Part shown: piece by piece, positions 18,350-27,116 of the stretch | Layout of the letters: each line of letters begins with the position of its first letter | How positions within the stretch are numbered: position 1 is the first letter of the stretch | Assembly (NCBI GenBank): GCA_020439745.1 | Contig: JAGQSC010000013.1 | Span: forward strand, 1 to 61,172 | DNA from: Acidobacteriota bacterium | GTDB lineage: Bacteria > Acidobacteriota > Holophagae > Acanthopleuribacterales > Acanthopleuribacteraceae | DNA: 61,172 nucleotides | Direction: 5' to 3' | Program-made: the position numbers and the translations under genes | Notes under the pieces: model-generated | Told to the model about the DNA's origin: nothing | The model's input: the letters and a program-made list of their open reading frames with translations, nothing else | Databases searched by the model: none

Positions 18350-18972
18350 AAGCAATCCTCATTGGAATCACCCTTTCGGGTGCCCTGATTGCCCTGGTTT
18401 TTGCGCGACTGTGCTTCGGTTGCCTGAAAAAGAAGCGTCGATTTGCGGCGCTTAGGCATGGTTTCTTTGGGTTGTTGTTCACCTGTGTCGCTGCCTTGTT
18501 TGGGTTGGTTCAAGTTTCCACGTTGGGCTATCGAGCCCTGGTTCACGAAACGAAGGTCGCACGTCTGGAGATCAAACCTCGGGCCGCCGCTCAACAATTT
18601 GAGGCGACGATTTATGTGGACGACCAACCGCCCCAAGTCTTTCTGCTTGCCGGAGACGAAGTCTATGTGGACGCCCACATTCTCAAGTGGAAGAGTTGGG
18701 CCAACCTAATCGGCATGCACACCATGTATGAGCTGGATCGCATCGGTGGTCGGTACCGCAATCTCAACGACGAGTTTGAGAAGCCGCGAACCCTCTACCA
18801 CCTATCTCAGAAGAAGCCGGTCAACGCATTCATCGTTCGGCAACGATATGCCTCCCTGGCCCCTGTGGTCGATGCGCAATATGGGTCTGCCTCGTTTGTA
18901 CCCGCCGAAAAGACCGTGACCTATGACCTGATGCTATCCACTTCCGGGCTTTTGATGCGCGAGGCCCCTTAG
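18346..18972 (+). CDS. Membrane protein of unknown function
   Basis: The 208-residue protein has two N-terminal membrane helices (ILIGITLSGALIALVFA and GFFGLLFTCVAALFGLV), separated by a basic loop KKKRRF, and then a soluble domain of about 150 residues. That domain contains WKSWANLIGMHTMYELDRIGGRY, a segment I associate with a widespread uncharacterised family sometimes misnamed as multidrug transporter; two helices are too few for that role. The start overlaps the stop of the M61 peptidase gene, so the two products may act together at the membrane. Confidence 0.7.
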   Translation: MKAILIGITLSGALIALVFARLCFGCLKKKRRFAALRHGFFGLLFTCVAALFGLVQVSTLGYRALVHETKVARLEIKPRAAAQQFEATIYVDDQPPQVFLLAGDEVYVDAHILKWKSWANLIGMHTMYELDRIGGRYRNLNDEFEKPRTLYHLSQKKPVNAFIVRQRYASLAPVVDAQYGSASFVPAEKTVTYDLMLSTSGLLMREAP

Positions 18973-19106
18973 CAAAAGTTCCTTGCCATGCGCTCGCGAA
19001 TTTGGTGCAATGGGTGCGGCCTATGATTGTTTCTTAAACCACGCAACTCCTGATTTTCTTTGAGCGGCTCTTGCCGCGTGGGGTACCTGTGTAAAAGGAA
19101 CAAGCG

Positions 19107-20090
19107 ATGAAAATGGAAACGCGCGCCTATCGCATTGCGCAATGTGGCGGCAGCCCTGTCTGGCTGATGACCGCCGATCAAGAGATGATTTTGGCCCATT
19201 GTCCACGAAAGCTGTCAGATCAATTGGTGGTGGGTGACTGGGTCACCTGTGATGCGCAGCTACAAGTGGATCAGATTCAGCCCCGAACCAGTTACCTCAA
19301 ACGGTTTCAGGCGGGACGCACGTCCGAACATCAAGGAATGGCAGCTAACTTCCAACATGTCTGGATCGTGACCAGCGCCAACGAAGACTTTAATTTGCGA
19401 CGTCTGGAACGCTACCTGTCTCTGGCTTGGTCCAGCGGTGGCATGCCTTCCATCGTCGTCAGCAAATGCGACCTGATCACTGATCGCGATGAATATGCCC
19501 TGCGGTTGCAGGTTCATGCGCCTGGAACGGCCGCCTTTTTCACCAGTAGCCTTAAGGGTTTTGGGATTGAGCAACTGGTTGATTCAATGAATAAAGGTGA
19601 CACAGCAGTCCTCATCGGCTCTTCAGGTGTGGGTAAATCGACACTGGTCAATACGCTCACGGGTCGATCTACTCAACATACCGGCGCCATCCGGTCCGAC
19701 GGTAAAGGCCGACATATCACCACCAACCGCATCCTGTTGCCCCTTCCAGGCGGTCGTTTTCTGATCGACACACCGGGCATGCGTGAGGTGGCACCTACCG
19801 ATACCGAGGGCATGGATCAGGTGTTTCCCGAGATTCATGAACTGGCTGAGCAATGCCACTTCAGCGACTGCAGCCACAGCGGAGAACCCGGCTGTGCGGT
19901 GATGACGGCTGTGGATCAGGGTCTCTTGGACGCTGACCGGCTCGCATCGTTTCAAAGACTGGGCAAAGAAATTGAATTTGAGCAGCAACGGCACGATCAA
20001 CGTTATCGCCTTAAGAAAAAGCAACATGACAAAACCTTGGCTCGGGCCATCCGTCAAATGACCCAAAAACATCGCAAATACCGCGACTGA
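19107..20090 (+). CDS. rsgA: Ribosome small-subunit maturation GTPase RsgA
   Basis: The 327-residue protein has the circularly permuted G-motif order of RsgA (YjeQ): G4 SKCD (119-122), G1 GSSGVGKST (171-179), then G3 DTPG (221-224). An N-terminal OB fold (about 1-75) and a C-terminal zinc finger with Cys250, Cys255, His257 and Cys263 (CHFSDCSHSGEPGC) complete the family layout. The G4 motif has Ser where most have Asn. RsgA checks the decoding centre of the 30S subunit late in assembly, coupled to GTP hydrolysis. AAGGA seven bases before the ATG supports the start. The basic tail (KKKQHDKTLARAIRQ) is usual for RNA binding. Confidence 0.95.
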   Translation: MKMETRAYRIAQCGGSPVWLMTADQEMILAHCPRKLSDQLVVGDWVTCDAQLQVDQIQPRTSYLKRFQAGRTSEHQGMAANFQHVWIVTSANEDFNLRRLERYLSLAWSSGGMPSIVVSKCDLITDRDEYALRLQVHAPGTAAFFTSSLKGFGIEQLVDSMNKGDTAVLIGSSGVGKSTLVNTLTGRSTQHTGAIRSDGKGRHITTNRILLPLPGGRFLIDTPGMREVAPTDTEGMDQVFPEIHELAEQCHFSDCSHSGEPGCAVMTAVDQGLLDADRLASFQRLGKEIEFEQQRHDQRYRLKKKQHDKTLARAIRQMTQKHRKYRD

Positions 20091-20268
20091 AGAGACAATC
20101 GTAAAAAAACGAGCGTCGACCATACTTAACGAGATGAAATGCGTAGCAGTAGGCGTAATACTTCGTTGATGGTGGATGAGATTCGCGATACACTGCGCGG
20201 TCTAGAACCTGTTTCATCGCCAACGGGGGGCGATGGATTTGAAGTTTGATTATCTTTCTGGAGTAGGT

Positions 20269-22278
20269 ATGTCTCGATACGCATTTGCAGCTTTTTTGAT
20301 GGTAGGTTTGAGTTTGGGCGCGAAAGATCCCGCAACCACCGGCATTGACATGAGTCACATGGACCAAAACGTCCGACCACAGGACGACTTTTTTCTGTTT
20401 GTAAACGGCACCTGGATGAAGGAAGCCGAAATACCGGGCGATCGACCGGCAGCTGGCGCGTTTTTTCAGTTGCGCGACCAAAGTGAAAGCCATCAGTTGG
20501 CGATTTTGGAACAATTGGCATCAGCAGAACGCAAACCAGGAAGCGCTGAGCAGCGTCTGCACGATTTTTATGCCAGTTTCATGGATCAAGAAGCCATCGA
20601 CAAACTGGGCTCGCAACCCGTTCAGCCCATCTTGAAAAAGATCGATGGCATCGGCAACCACGCCTCCTTGGCCGACACTTTCGCCTGGCTTTCACAAACC
20701 GGGTTCAATCACCCGATCAGCTTCTACGTGATGGCCGACGTCAACGATTCTGAGAAAAACCGCTTGTACTTTTCGCAGTCGGGCCTCACCCTGCCCAACC
20801 GCGACTATTATCTAAAAGACGATGCGAAACTTCAGGCTGTGCGCGAGAAATTACCCGAATACGCCATGACCTTGATGAAATTGGCCAACCAACCCGTTCA
20901 TGATTCATTGGGTCAGGAAATTCTGAACTTCGAAACGGAACTGGCGAAGATACAGTGGCCAATTGAAGACGTTCAAGACGTGGAAAAGACCAACAACCCT
21001 ACCCAAGCTAGTGACCTCGCAAGCTTCGGTTCGGTAGTAGGTTTGGACCGTTACATGACTGCCTTGGCTCCTGGCACCGAGAAACTCAACCTCAACGAAC
21101 CCACTTATTTCAAAGCATTGAATGAACTGCTTGAGAAGACGCCGCTTGCGGTGATCAAGAGTTACCTCAAGTTCCACATCATTGACGAAACAGCCAACGA
21201 CATGTCTCGTGACTTTGAACAGGCGCGCTTCGATTTCCACGGCAAGCTTATTTCGGGTTTGTCGGAACTGACCCCGCGCTGGAAGCGCGGCATCCGCGGT
21301 TGTAACGGCGCCATGGGCGAATTGCTGGGCCAACTTTATGTTGCCAAGTACTTCCCACCTGCATCCAAGCAGCGTATGGATGAACTGGTGAACAACCTGC
21401 TCAAAGCCATGGATTCAAGCATTGATGATCTGGACTGGATGACAGATACCACCAAGAAAAAGGCCAAGGAAAAACTGTCGCGATTCACCGCGCATATCGG
21501 GTACCCCGACACGTGGAAGACCTATGAAGGCCTGGAAATCAAAGCTGGCGACCACTTTGGCAACGCACTTCGCAGTGCTCAATGGGCCATCGGCGACATG
21601 ATTGGCAAGCTCAATAAACCTGTTGACCGCAATGAATGGGGCATGACACCGCAAATGGTGAACGCCTATTACAGTCCCGTGCACAACAAGGTCGTCTTCC
21701 CTGCGGCCATTTTGCAGCCCCCCTTCTTTAACCCTGAAGCCGATGATGCCGTCAATTACGGAGCCATTGGTGCCGTGATCGGCCACGAAATCAGTCACGG
21801 TTTCGATGATCAGGGTCGGAAATTTGACGGGTCCGGTAACCTGAACGATTGGTGGACCGCCGACGACAACACTGCCTTCGAAGCACGTGCCAAAAACCTT
21901 GTGTCTCAATACGATGGTTTTGAAGCGTTGGAAGGGTTAAACGTAAACGGCACGCTCACCTTGGGCGAGAACATTGGTGACCTCAGCGGCTTGACCATTG
22001 CCTATCGTGCCTATCGCGCCTCCTTGGGCGGCAAAGAAGCGCCAGTCATCGATGGCTACAATGGCGATCAACGGTTCTTTCTGGGATTTGGCCAAATTTG
22101 GCGCATGAAACTCCGCGACGAGTACCTGCGCATGATGGTGCTCTCCGATGAACATGCACCCCCCATGTTCCGCGTGAACGGCACCCTAGCCAACATGCCT
22201 GAATTCCACAAGGCGTTCAAGGTAGCTCCTGGCGACAAGCTTTATCGCGACGCCTCACAAATCGTGAAGATCTGGTAA
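20269..22278 (+). CDS. M13 family (neprilysin-like) metallopeptidase
   Basis: The 669-residue protein starts with a signal peptide (MSRYAFAAFLMVGLSLGA) and DxNVRPQDDFFLFVNGTW, the typical M13 N-terminal motif. The zinc site is HEISH (His506, Glu507, His510) with Glu567 in ENIGD; family members usually have ENIAD. NAYYSP and FPAAILQPPFF, which form the substrate cleft, are present. Length matches bacterial PepO-type enzymes. I used the ATG after TGGAG (five bases) instead of a site 12 codons upstream. Such exported endopeptidases cut oligopeptides of up to about 40 residues in the periplasm or medium. Confidence 0.94.
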   Translation: MSRYAFAAFLMVGLSLGAKDPATTGIDMSHMDQNVRPQDDFFLFVNGTWMKEAEIPGDRPAAGAFFQLRDQSESHQLAILEQLASAERKPGSAEQRLHDFYASFMDQEAIDKLGSQPVQPILKKIDGIGNHASLADTFAWLSQTGFNHPISFYVMADVNDSEKNRLYFSQSGLTLPNRDYYLKDDAKLQAVREKLPEYAMTLMKLANQPVHDSLGQEILNFETELAKIQWPIEDVQDVEKTNNPTQASDLASFGSVVGLDRYMTALAPGTEKLNLNEPTYFKALNELLEKTPLAVIKSYLKFHIIDETANDMSRDFEQARFDFHGKLISGLSELTPRWKRGIRGCNGAMGELLGQLYVAKYFPPASKQRMDELVNNLLKAMDSSIDDLDWMTDTTKKKAKEKLSRFTAHIGYPDTWKTYEGLEIKAGDHFGNALRSAQWAIGDMIGKLNKPVDRNEWGMTPQMVNAYYSPVHNKVVFPAAILQPPFFNPEADDAVNYGAIGAVIGHEISHGFDDQGRKFDGSGNLNDWWTADDNTAFEARAKNLVSQYDGFEALEGLNVNGTLTLGENIGDLSGLTIAYRAYRASLGGKEAPVIDGYNGDQRFFLGFGQIWRMKLRDEYLRMMVLSDEHAPPMFRVNGTLANMPEFHKAFKVAPGDKLYRDASQIVKIW

Positions 22279-22283
22279 TCGCA

Positions 22284-22319
22284 CACCCTCCCGGAAGCTG
22301 ATGGGTTTTAGGGAGGGTG
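22284..22319. terminator. Dyad after the M13 peptidase gene, possible terminator
   Basis: A 9-bp perfect stem, CACCCTCCC/GGGAGGGTG (22284-22292 with 22311-22319), with an 18-base loop begins five bases after the stop codon. No T-run follows (only GACGTTTCC), so intrinsic termination is uncertain; it may instead protect the transcript end. Confidence 0.45.
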
Positions 22320-22338
22320 ACGTTTCCCCACAAATCGT

Positions 22339-22377
22339 GTAGGCTGCGGCCTACATTACCGATGCATGGGTGCATCG
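22339..22377 (+). promoter_or_regulatory. Two tandem hairpins in the leader of the parvulin gene
   Basis: GTAGGC-TGCG-GCCTAC (22339-22354) and CGATGCA-TGGG-TGCATCG (22360-22377) are perfect 6-bp and 7-bp stems with four-base loops, five bases apart. The second ends 15 bases before the start codon and just before the AGAGG ribosome site, so it could affect translation. Confidence 0.45.
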
Positions 22378-22392
22378 CAGACAAGAGGTAGC

Positions 22393-22668
22393 ATGAAGGC
22401 ATCAGCTCGTCACATCCTGGTCAAAACCGAAGCAGAGTGTTTGGACCTGAAACAACAGATCGAAAAAGGCGAGGATTTCGCCACCTTGGCCATCGCCTAT
22501 TCGCAGTGCCCATCAGGCCGTAGCGGTGGCGATTTGGGTGAGTTCGGGCGCGGCGTTATGGTCCCCGAATTCGACCAAGTGGTGTTCAGTGCACCTGTGG
22601 GCGTGGTCCAGGGACCGGTGAAGACCCAATTTGGTTATCACTTACTGGAAGTAACCGCCCGCGCTTGA
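22393..22668 (+). CDS. Parvulin-type peptidyl-prolyl isomerase
   Basis: This 91-residue cytoplasmic protein is a single parvulin (PpiC/rotamase) domain: ASARHILVKTEAEC, EKGEDFATLAIAYSQCPSGRSGGDLGEFGRG, MVPEFDQVVF, and VKTQFGYHLLEV. It lacks a signal peptide and matches E. coli PpiC (93 residues) in length. It catalyses cis-trans change of peptidyl-proline bonds. The start is the ATG four bases after AGAGG, not one nine codons upstream. The stop overlaps the next gene by TGATG, so the esterase may be translated by re-initiation. Confidence 0.92.
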   Translation: MKASARHILVKTEAECLDLKQQIEKGEDFATLAIAYSQCPSGRSGGDLGEFGRGVMVPEFDQVVFSAPVGVVQGPVKTQFGYHLLEVTARA

Positions 22669-23492
22669 TGATGATTGGTTATTTCTGGTTGTTTCTGAGT
22701 GGGGACCCCGTTTGCCTACCCCACACTGAGACCCTCCATCTCACTTCGAGCACGAACGGCCAGGAGTATGTGATTTACCTGAGCCTGCCGCGAGATTTTT
22801 CGGGTGGGCCCTATCCCCTGATTGTCACATTGGATGCGGATTACGCGTTCCCCATGACCCATGCAGCCGTGGAGCATTTTGTGGATCGCGGCAATCTGCC
22901 AGCCATGATTGTGGCTTCCATCGGCTATCCGGGTCAGAGTCAGGTACAACGTGTCTATCGAACCCACCGAACACGGGACTACACGCCGACCCATTCCATG
23001 GAAGGTGGATATGGACCGGCCTTGCAGCAGTACTCGGGAGGCGGACCCAAGTTCGCCGCCTTCATTCGCAATGAGTTGTTGCCTTTGCTGGCGAAGAAGT
23101 ACCACGCCAATCTGCAAGACACCACCTTCATCGGCCATTCATACGGCGGCCTGTTCGGTACCTATTTGATGCTCAAACATCCGGGTATCTTCCACAAGTA
23201 CCTGCTCGTGAGCCCGTCGCTGTGGTACGACGATCGCATGACACTGCAAACCATGGCAGATGCCGAACTGCAACAGACGCCTACTCGGGTGTTTTTGGCG
23301 GTGGGCAGCCACGAAGAACAGTCAAATCGTGGTCGCGGTATGGTGTCCGACCTCAAAGCATTTGAGGCCGGGCTTCGCGCCAAAAACAAGGGCAATTTCG
23401 CCATATCGTTGGTCGTTTTCGACGACGAAACCCATAACAGCGTGTTTCCGGGCGCTTTGAGTAAAGGTCTGAGGTTTCTGTTCCAACCATGA
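22668..23492 (+). CDS. Exported alpha/beta hydrolase, esterase (Fes/IroE-like) family
   Basis: The 274-residue protein has a short hydrophobic N-terminus (MIGYFWLFLSGDPV) that may act as a signal, then an esterase fold of the kind found in enterochelin-esterase-like and esterase D-like enzymes. The nucleophile motif is FIGHSYGGLF; FDDETHNSVFPGAL gives the late His. VSPSLWYDD is typical of the family. It is placed between a parvulin and a DUF3052 gene, each overlapping it by a few bases. The substrate, such as a siderophore ester or acyl-peptide, cannot be told from the sequence. I chose the ATG at 22668 because it overlaps the preceding stop; TTG at 22665 and ATG at 22671 are alternatives. 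Confidence 0.82.
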   Translation: MMIGYFWLFLSGDPVCLPHTETLHLTSSTNGQEYVIYLSLPRDFSGGPYPLIVTLDADYAFPMTHAAVEHFVDRGNLPAMIVASIGYPGQSQVQRVYRTHRTRDYTPTHSMEGGYGPALQQYSGGGPKFAAFIRNELLPLLAKKYHANLQDTTFIGHSYGGLFGTYLMLKHPGIFHKYLLVSPSLWYDDRMTLQTMADAELQQTPTRVFLAVGSHEEQSNRGRGMVSDLKAFEAGLRAKNKGNFAISLVVFDDETHNSVFPGALSKGLRFLFQP

Positions 23493-23902
23493 CGGTAGGT
23501 TATTCGGGCACACCCTTGTGGAAGAAACTGGGATTGAAACCCGGTCATAACGTATTTGTTGCCAATCCCCCGGAAAACTATCGAGCACTGATTGAACCGT
23601 TGAGGTCTCAAGTGGCGTTCGTCCCTTTGGTGACCGGCGATGTGGACCTCTTCCACGTATTCAGCAAGGAATCACAAGACTTGCAGCAACATCTGGCCGC
23701 CATTCGCGCCAATATGCGTCACGATTCGGTGATTTGGGTTTCTTGGCCTAAAAAGGCATCCAAGGTGCCCACCGACATCACGGAAGACACCATCCGAACC
23801 CTGGCCTTCCCGTTGGATTTGGTAGATATCAAGGTGTGTGCCGTAGACGCGACTTGGTCAGGCCTGAAACTGATGATCCGCCGCGAGAATCGCCAGAAGT
23901 AA
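23489..23902 (+). CDS. DUF3052-family protein
   Basis: This 137-residue protein begins VGYSGTPLWKKLGLKPG, and later has VIWVSWPKKASKVPTDITEDTIR and DIKVCAVDATWSGLK, all hallmarks of DUF3052. Members are small cytoplasmic proteins without known activity. It is the last gene of the parvulin-esterase-DUF3052 run, with an ATGA overlap (23489-23492). The convergent acetyltransferase-deacetylase gene ends nine bases beyond its stop, so there is no room for a separate terminator. Confidence 0.85.
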   Translation: MTVGYSGTPLWKKLGLKPGHNVFVANPPENYRALIEPLRSQVAFVPLVTGDVDLFHVFSKESQDLQQHLAAIRANMRHDSVIWVSWPKKASKVPTDITEDTIRTLAFPLDLVDIKVCAVDATWSGLKLMIRRENRQK

Positions 23903-23911
23903 CCAATACGG

Positions 23912-26158
23912 CTACTGGATTGGACGCTTGAAAGTCACCCTACCATCGCCAGGACGGTAGAAGTCAGGCAGATCTGAGACCAATTCGTATCCGGCTCGCA
24001 GGTAGCAGGACCGCGCGGCGCGATACTTATCCGTAGACGAGGTCTCTGCATAAATGGCACTTCCGCCCTTGGCCCGAACAGCATCTTCCACGTCAGCTAG
24101 GAGTCTTGAAGCAATGCCTTGTCGTTGGATCTCAGGATCGACGACCAACCAGTACAGGTCGTAACTGGACTCGGTCAAAGGTACGCGGCCAAAACAGGCG
24201 TAGCCCAGCAATCGACCTGCTTCCTCGAGAAACAGGAACGAATAACCGGACCCCGATTCGCCTTTCAGTGCCGCTTCGCCAGCCAATTCACCCGCTACAT
24301 CCACTTCTTCCTGGCTGAATACACCCGTTTTCAACACGATTTCGCGAATGGCTTCAATATCGGTCATACGCACGGACTTGCGAATCAGTCGCTTGGGCTT
24401 GGCACTGGTCCTCTTTTTCGGAGACACGCGGGGTTTGAGGCGCTGAAACAAGCCGCTGAAGTAGTTGCGTGCGTTGACGCCCAACGTCTGCGTGCGATAG
24501 CCGCCTTCCTGCACCACCAGTGTAGGCAGGTGTAATTCACCCATCAGTTGGCCTAAGGATAAGAAGTCAGCGGCACGAAGCGGCCAAGTTCCTGTGGGAT
24601 CCGATTTTGCCGTGTCCAGTCCTAATGCAACGACCAGATAGTCAGGATCAAACCCCTTGATCTTCTTAAGAGCCTGACCCACATGACTAAGATAGGCATC
24701 TGCCGACATGTGCTCGCCAAGTGGCATATTCAGGTTGAATCCGGTTCCGGGTCCTTCGCCACATTCGTCCTTGAATCCCGTGAAATAGGGATAGGCGAAT
24801 TTGGGATGTCCGTGAATGGACACCGTGAAGACATCTGATCGGCGATAGAAGATGTCCTGTTGACCATTGCCGTGGTGATAGTCCACATCGAGGATGGCGA
24901 CCTTGCCAAAACGACTAAGGTAATGGGCCGCAATGGCCGTGTTGGAGAAGTAGCAAAACCCTCCAAATGCCCTGCGTTCCGCATGGTGGCCCGGAGGGCG
25001 AACAAGTGCATAGGCCGCAGGCTCACCCTGCAACACCCAATCGGCTGCCGTCAACACACAGTCCACCGCTGCACGAGCGGCCTTATAGGCGTTTTGGTTC
25101 AACGGCGTGAAGGTATCCATGCAGTAATACCCGGCCCGTAGCGCCGTTTCCTGGGGTTTGCGCGACTGATTACGAATCGGGAACACGTAGGGATACACCG
25201 ATTTGCCTGCAGGCACTTCTGCGCAGGCCTTTTTCAAAAAGGCCACATAGTCGGGCTCATGGACGGCAAGAATATGTCGATCCGAAAAGGATTCTGCTTG
25301 CTTGAGGGTCACAAACGGCAACTTGCCCAGTTCCTTAAGAATAGACTTCACCCTTACAGGGCTTTCCACGTAGCCTCGCTCATGGACATGGTGGATTTCA
25401 TGGCCTTCATTGGGGATGACAATCAACTGATTGTGATGGCTGTCCTTGCCTGATTGTTCTTTGGGTTTGGGGTTGTATTTGGGTGCCCTTAACTCAGGTG
25501 GCCGTTTGGGGAATGATTGAACCACGCGATCCACATACTCCGGATCACACAAGGACCCATATTTGCGCTCTAAGAAGGCCCGCACAGCGCGGCGCATGAA
25601 TACGCCACTTGGCAAGGGTTGGCCCAGGCTATCAACCACCAGATAGGGCGGATCAGAGTCACCCGGATTAACCGGTGTTTCGTATAAGGTACCCACCACG
25701 GGCCTCGCTCCGTAGCGTTCATAGAAGGCCAACCGTTTCACATTTTGAGCGCGAATGTCGGAATGAGGCGATAGTTCCGGATCGTCGGGGAGACATTCAA
25801 ACATGAGCGCACGTGCGCCGAGGTCTCGCGCTTCTTCGCGAACGCGTTCATATAGGGCACCGCCCAGCCCCTGCCCTGTTCGGCCTTCACCCGCAGCGAT
25901 GAAATCGAGGATACAGAACTCGATATCTGGTACGTGCAGCATGAGTGCAAAACCCTGAATCAACTCGCCCCGCTTCTCGGCAATCAATAGACGGCTCTGA
26001 AACCGGTATTTGAGTGGGTTGTTCAACTTTTCGGGCAGACTCTCGATTTCTGTCGGGTCGAGTGCACTGAACTGAGCGCGCAGGATGTCTTGAATATGCG
26101 ATATGGCGGCGCGATTCGCGGGCGCGGATGCATCGAGAATGCGACGAATGCGAAACAT
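23912..26158 (-). CDS. GNAT / histone deacetylase-like amidohydrolase / GNAT fusion
   Basis: This 748-residue protein joins three enzymes. Residues about 1-190 form a GNAT acetyltransferase with acetyl-CoA motif R-T-G-Q-G-L-G (93-99). Residues about 240-575 form a class II deacetylase / acetylpolyamine amidohydrolase: tandem His391-His392, zinc ligands Asp426, His428 (DVDYHHGNG) and Asp515 (GLDT), and the catalytic Tyr554 in EGGY. After a basic linker (KKRTSAKPKR), residues about 598-748 form a second GNAT with Q-R-Q-G-I-A (678-683). All catalytic landmarks look intact. It is the last gene of the aminomutase operon, five bases after the previous stop. Adding and removing an acetyl group on an amine such as beta-lysine or a product of the ligases is my inference; substrate is unknown. 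Confidence 0.9.
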   Translation of the reverse strand: MFRIRRILDASAPANRAAISHIQDILRAQFSALDPTEIESLPEKLNNPLKYRFQSRLLIAEKRGELIQGFALMLHVPDIEFCILDFIAAGEGRTGQGLGGALYERVREEARDLGARALMFECLPDDPELSPHSDIRAQNVKRLAFYERYGARPVVGTLYETPVNPGDSDPPYLVVDSLGQPLPSGVFMRRAVRAFLERKYGSLCDPEYVDRVVQSFPKRPPELRAPKYNPKPKEQSGKDSHHNQLIVIPNEGHEIHHVHERGYVESPVRVKSILKELGKLPFVTLKQAESFSDRHILAVHEPDYVAFLKKACAEVPAGKSVYPYVFPIRNQSRKPQETALRAGYYCMDTFTPLNQNAYKAARAAVDCVLTAADWVLQGEPAAYALVRPPGHHAERRAFGGFCYFSNTAIAAHYLSRFGKVAILDVDYHHGNGQQDIFYRRSDVFTVSIHGHPKFAYPYFTGFKDECGEGPGTGFNLNMPLGEHMSADAYLSHVGQALKKIKGFDPDYLVVALGLDTAKSDPTGTWPLRAADFLSLGQLMGELHLPTLVVQEGGYRTQTLGVNARNYFSGLFQRLKPRVSPKKRTSAKPKRLIRKSVRMTDIEAIREIVLKTGVFSQEEVDVAGELAGEAALKGESGSGYSFLFLEEAGRLLGYACFGRVPLTESSYDLYWLVVDPEIQRQGIASRLLADVEDAVRAKGGSAIYAETSSTDKYRAARSCYLRAGYELVSDLPDFYRPGDGRVTFKRPIQ

Positions 26159-26162
26159 ATCT

Positions 26163-27116
26163 CTACAAAGCTCCTAACAGACACGCAATCACGTCATTGG
26201 GACTAAGTCCCGCTTGCCGGGCAGCAGCCATGAACCCCGCATCGGATGCAAGACATGGGTTGGGATTCACTTCCAAGATCCATGGTGTGCCGGATTGATC
26301 CACGCGAAAGTCCACTCTGGCAGCCCCACGCAGTCCAAATAAGTCCCAACACTTCAGACTCAACTGGGTCAGTGAGGTGACGAGGTCGCTTTCAACTCCG
26401 TCGGGAATGAACTGTCGCTGAGTCCCATAATAGGAATCACTTTCTGGGTCCCATTTGGCGGCATAATCGACAATCTTCGGCTGATGGGGTTCAAAACCCA
26501 CAAACGTCATTTCGGCAATAGGCAATACGGTCGTACCACCTGTGGGATCTTCCAAAATCGCCACATTGAATTCCCGGCCTTCGATGTACTGCTCGGCAAA
26601 CCAGTTTCCACCGTGGGAGATTTTCATAGCTGCGATTTTGGCCAGTGCACTTTCCCCATCGTCGACGATGCTGGTTGCATCCATGCCCACCGACGCGTGT
26701 TCGGAATCTGACTTCACGATCCATCGAGACACCCGGCGAGGGTTCTCCTGGTCCTCCATGTAGTCAGGCGTCGGCAGACCTGCCGCCAGCATGAACCGTT
26801 TCTGATCGATTTTGCGCGCCAGAATGGCCAAACTGGCCGCCGGACAGCCGGAATAAGGTAATTTCATATACTCGAACAATGCCGCCGCCGTATACAGCAA
26901 CCCATCAGATCCGGCAACCGACTCAACCAGATTGAACACACAATCCGGTTGAATTTCCAGCAATGACTGCTCCACTTCACCCATCGACTCACCGAAGTGA
27001 ATGCGATGAACGAAGTGGCCCATTTGTTCCATTGCGGATTGGATTTCGCTTGCCTGTTCTAGCGTGTCCAGGTCGTCTGGCCGTTCGCCTCCGCTATGAA
27101 CCAGAGCAACAATCAA
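26163..27116 (-). CDS. ATP-grasp ligase, D-Ala-D-Ala-ligase-like (second of the pair)
   Basis: The 317-residue protein has the three-part ATP-grasp fold: an N-terminal alpha/beta part with VFNLVESVAGSDG, the ATP-lid segment WIVKSDSEHASVGMD, the AEQYIEGREFNVAIL strand, and the Mg-binding ARVDFRVD and ILEVNPNPCL with Glu and Asn. It lacks the N-terminal GG-x-S-x-E-H motif of peptidoglycan Ddl, so cell-wall D-Ala-D-Ala synthesis is unlikely. ATP-grasp ligases couple a carboxylate to an amine through an acyl phosphate. The start seems to be TTG within the end of the preceding gene (23-base overlap), without a good Shine-Dalgarno. The pairing with a second ligase suggests two successive ligations. 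Confidence 0.85.
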   Translation of the reverse strand: MIVALVHSGGERPDDLDTLEQASEIQSAMEQMGHFVHRIHFGESMGEVEQSLLEIQPDCVFNLVESVAGSDGLLYTAAALFEYMKLPYSGCPAASLAILARKIDQKRFMLAAGLPTPDYMEDQENPRRVSRWIVKSDSEHASVGMDATSIVDDGESALAKIAAMKISHGGNWFAEQYIEGREFNVAILEDPTGGTTVLPIAEMTFVGFEPHQPKIVDYAAKWDPESDSYYGTQRQFIPDGVESDLVTSLTQLSLKCWDLFGLRGAARVDFRVDQSGTPWILEVNPNPCLASDAGFMAAARQAGLSPNDVIACLLGAL

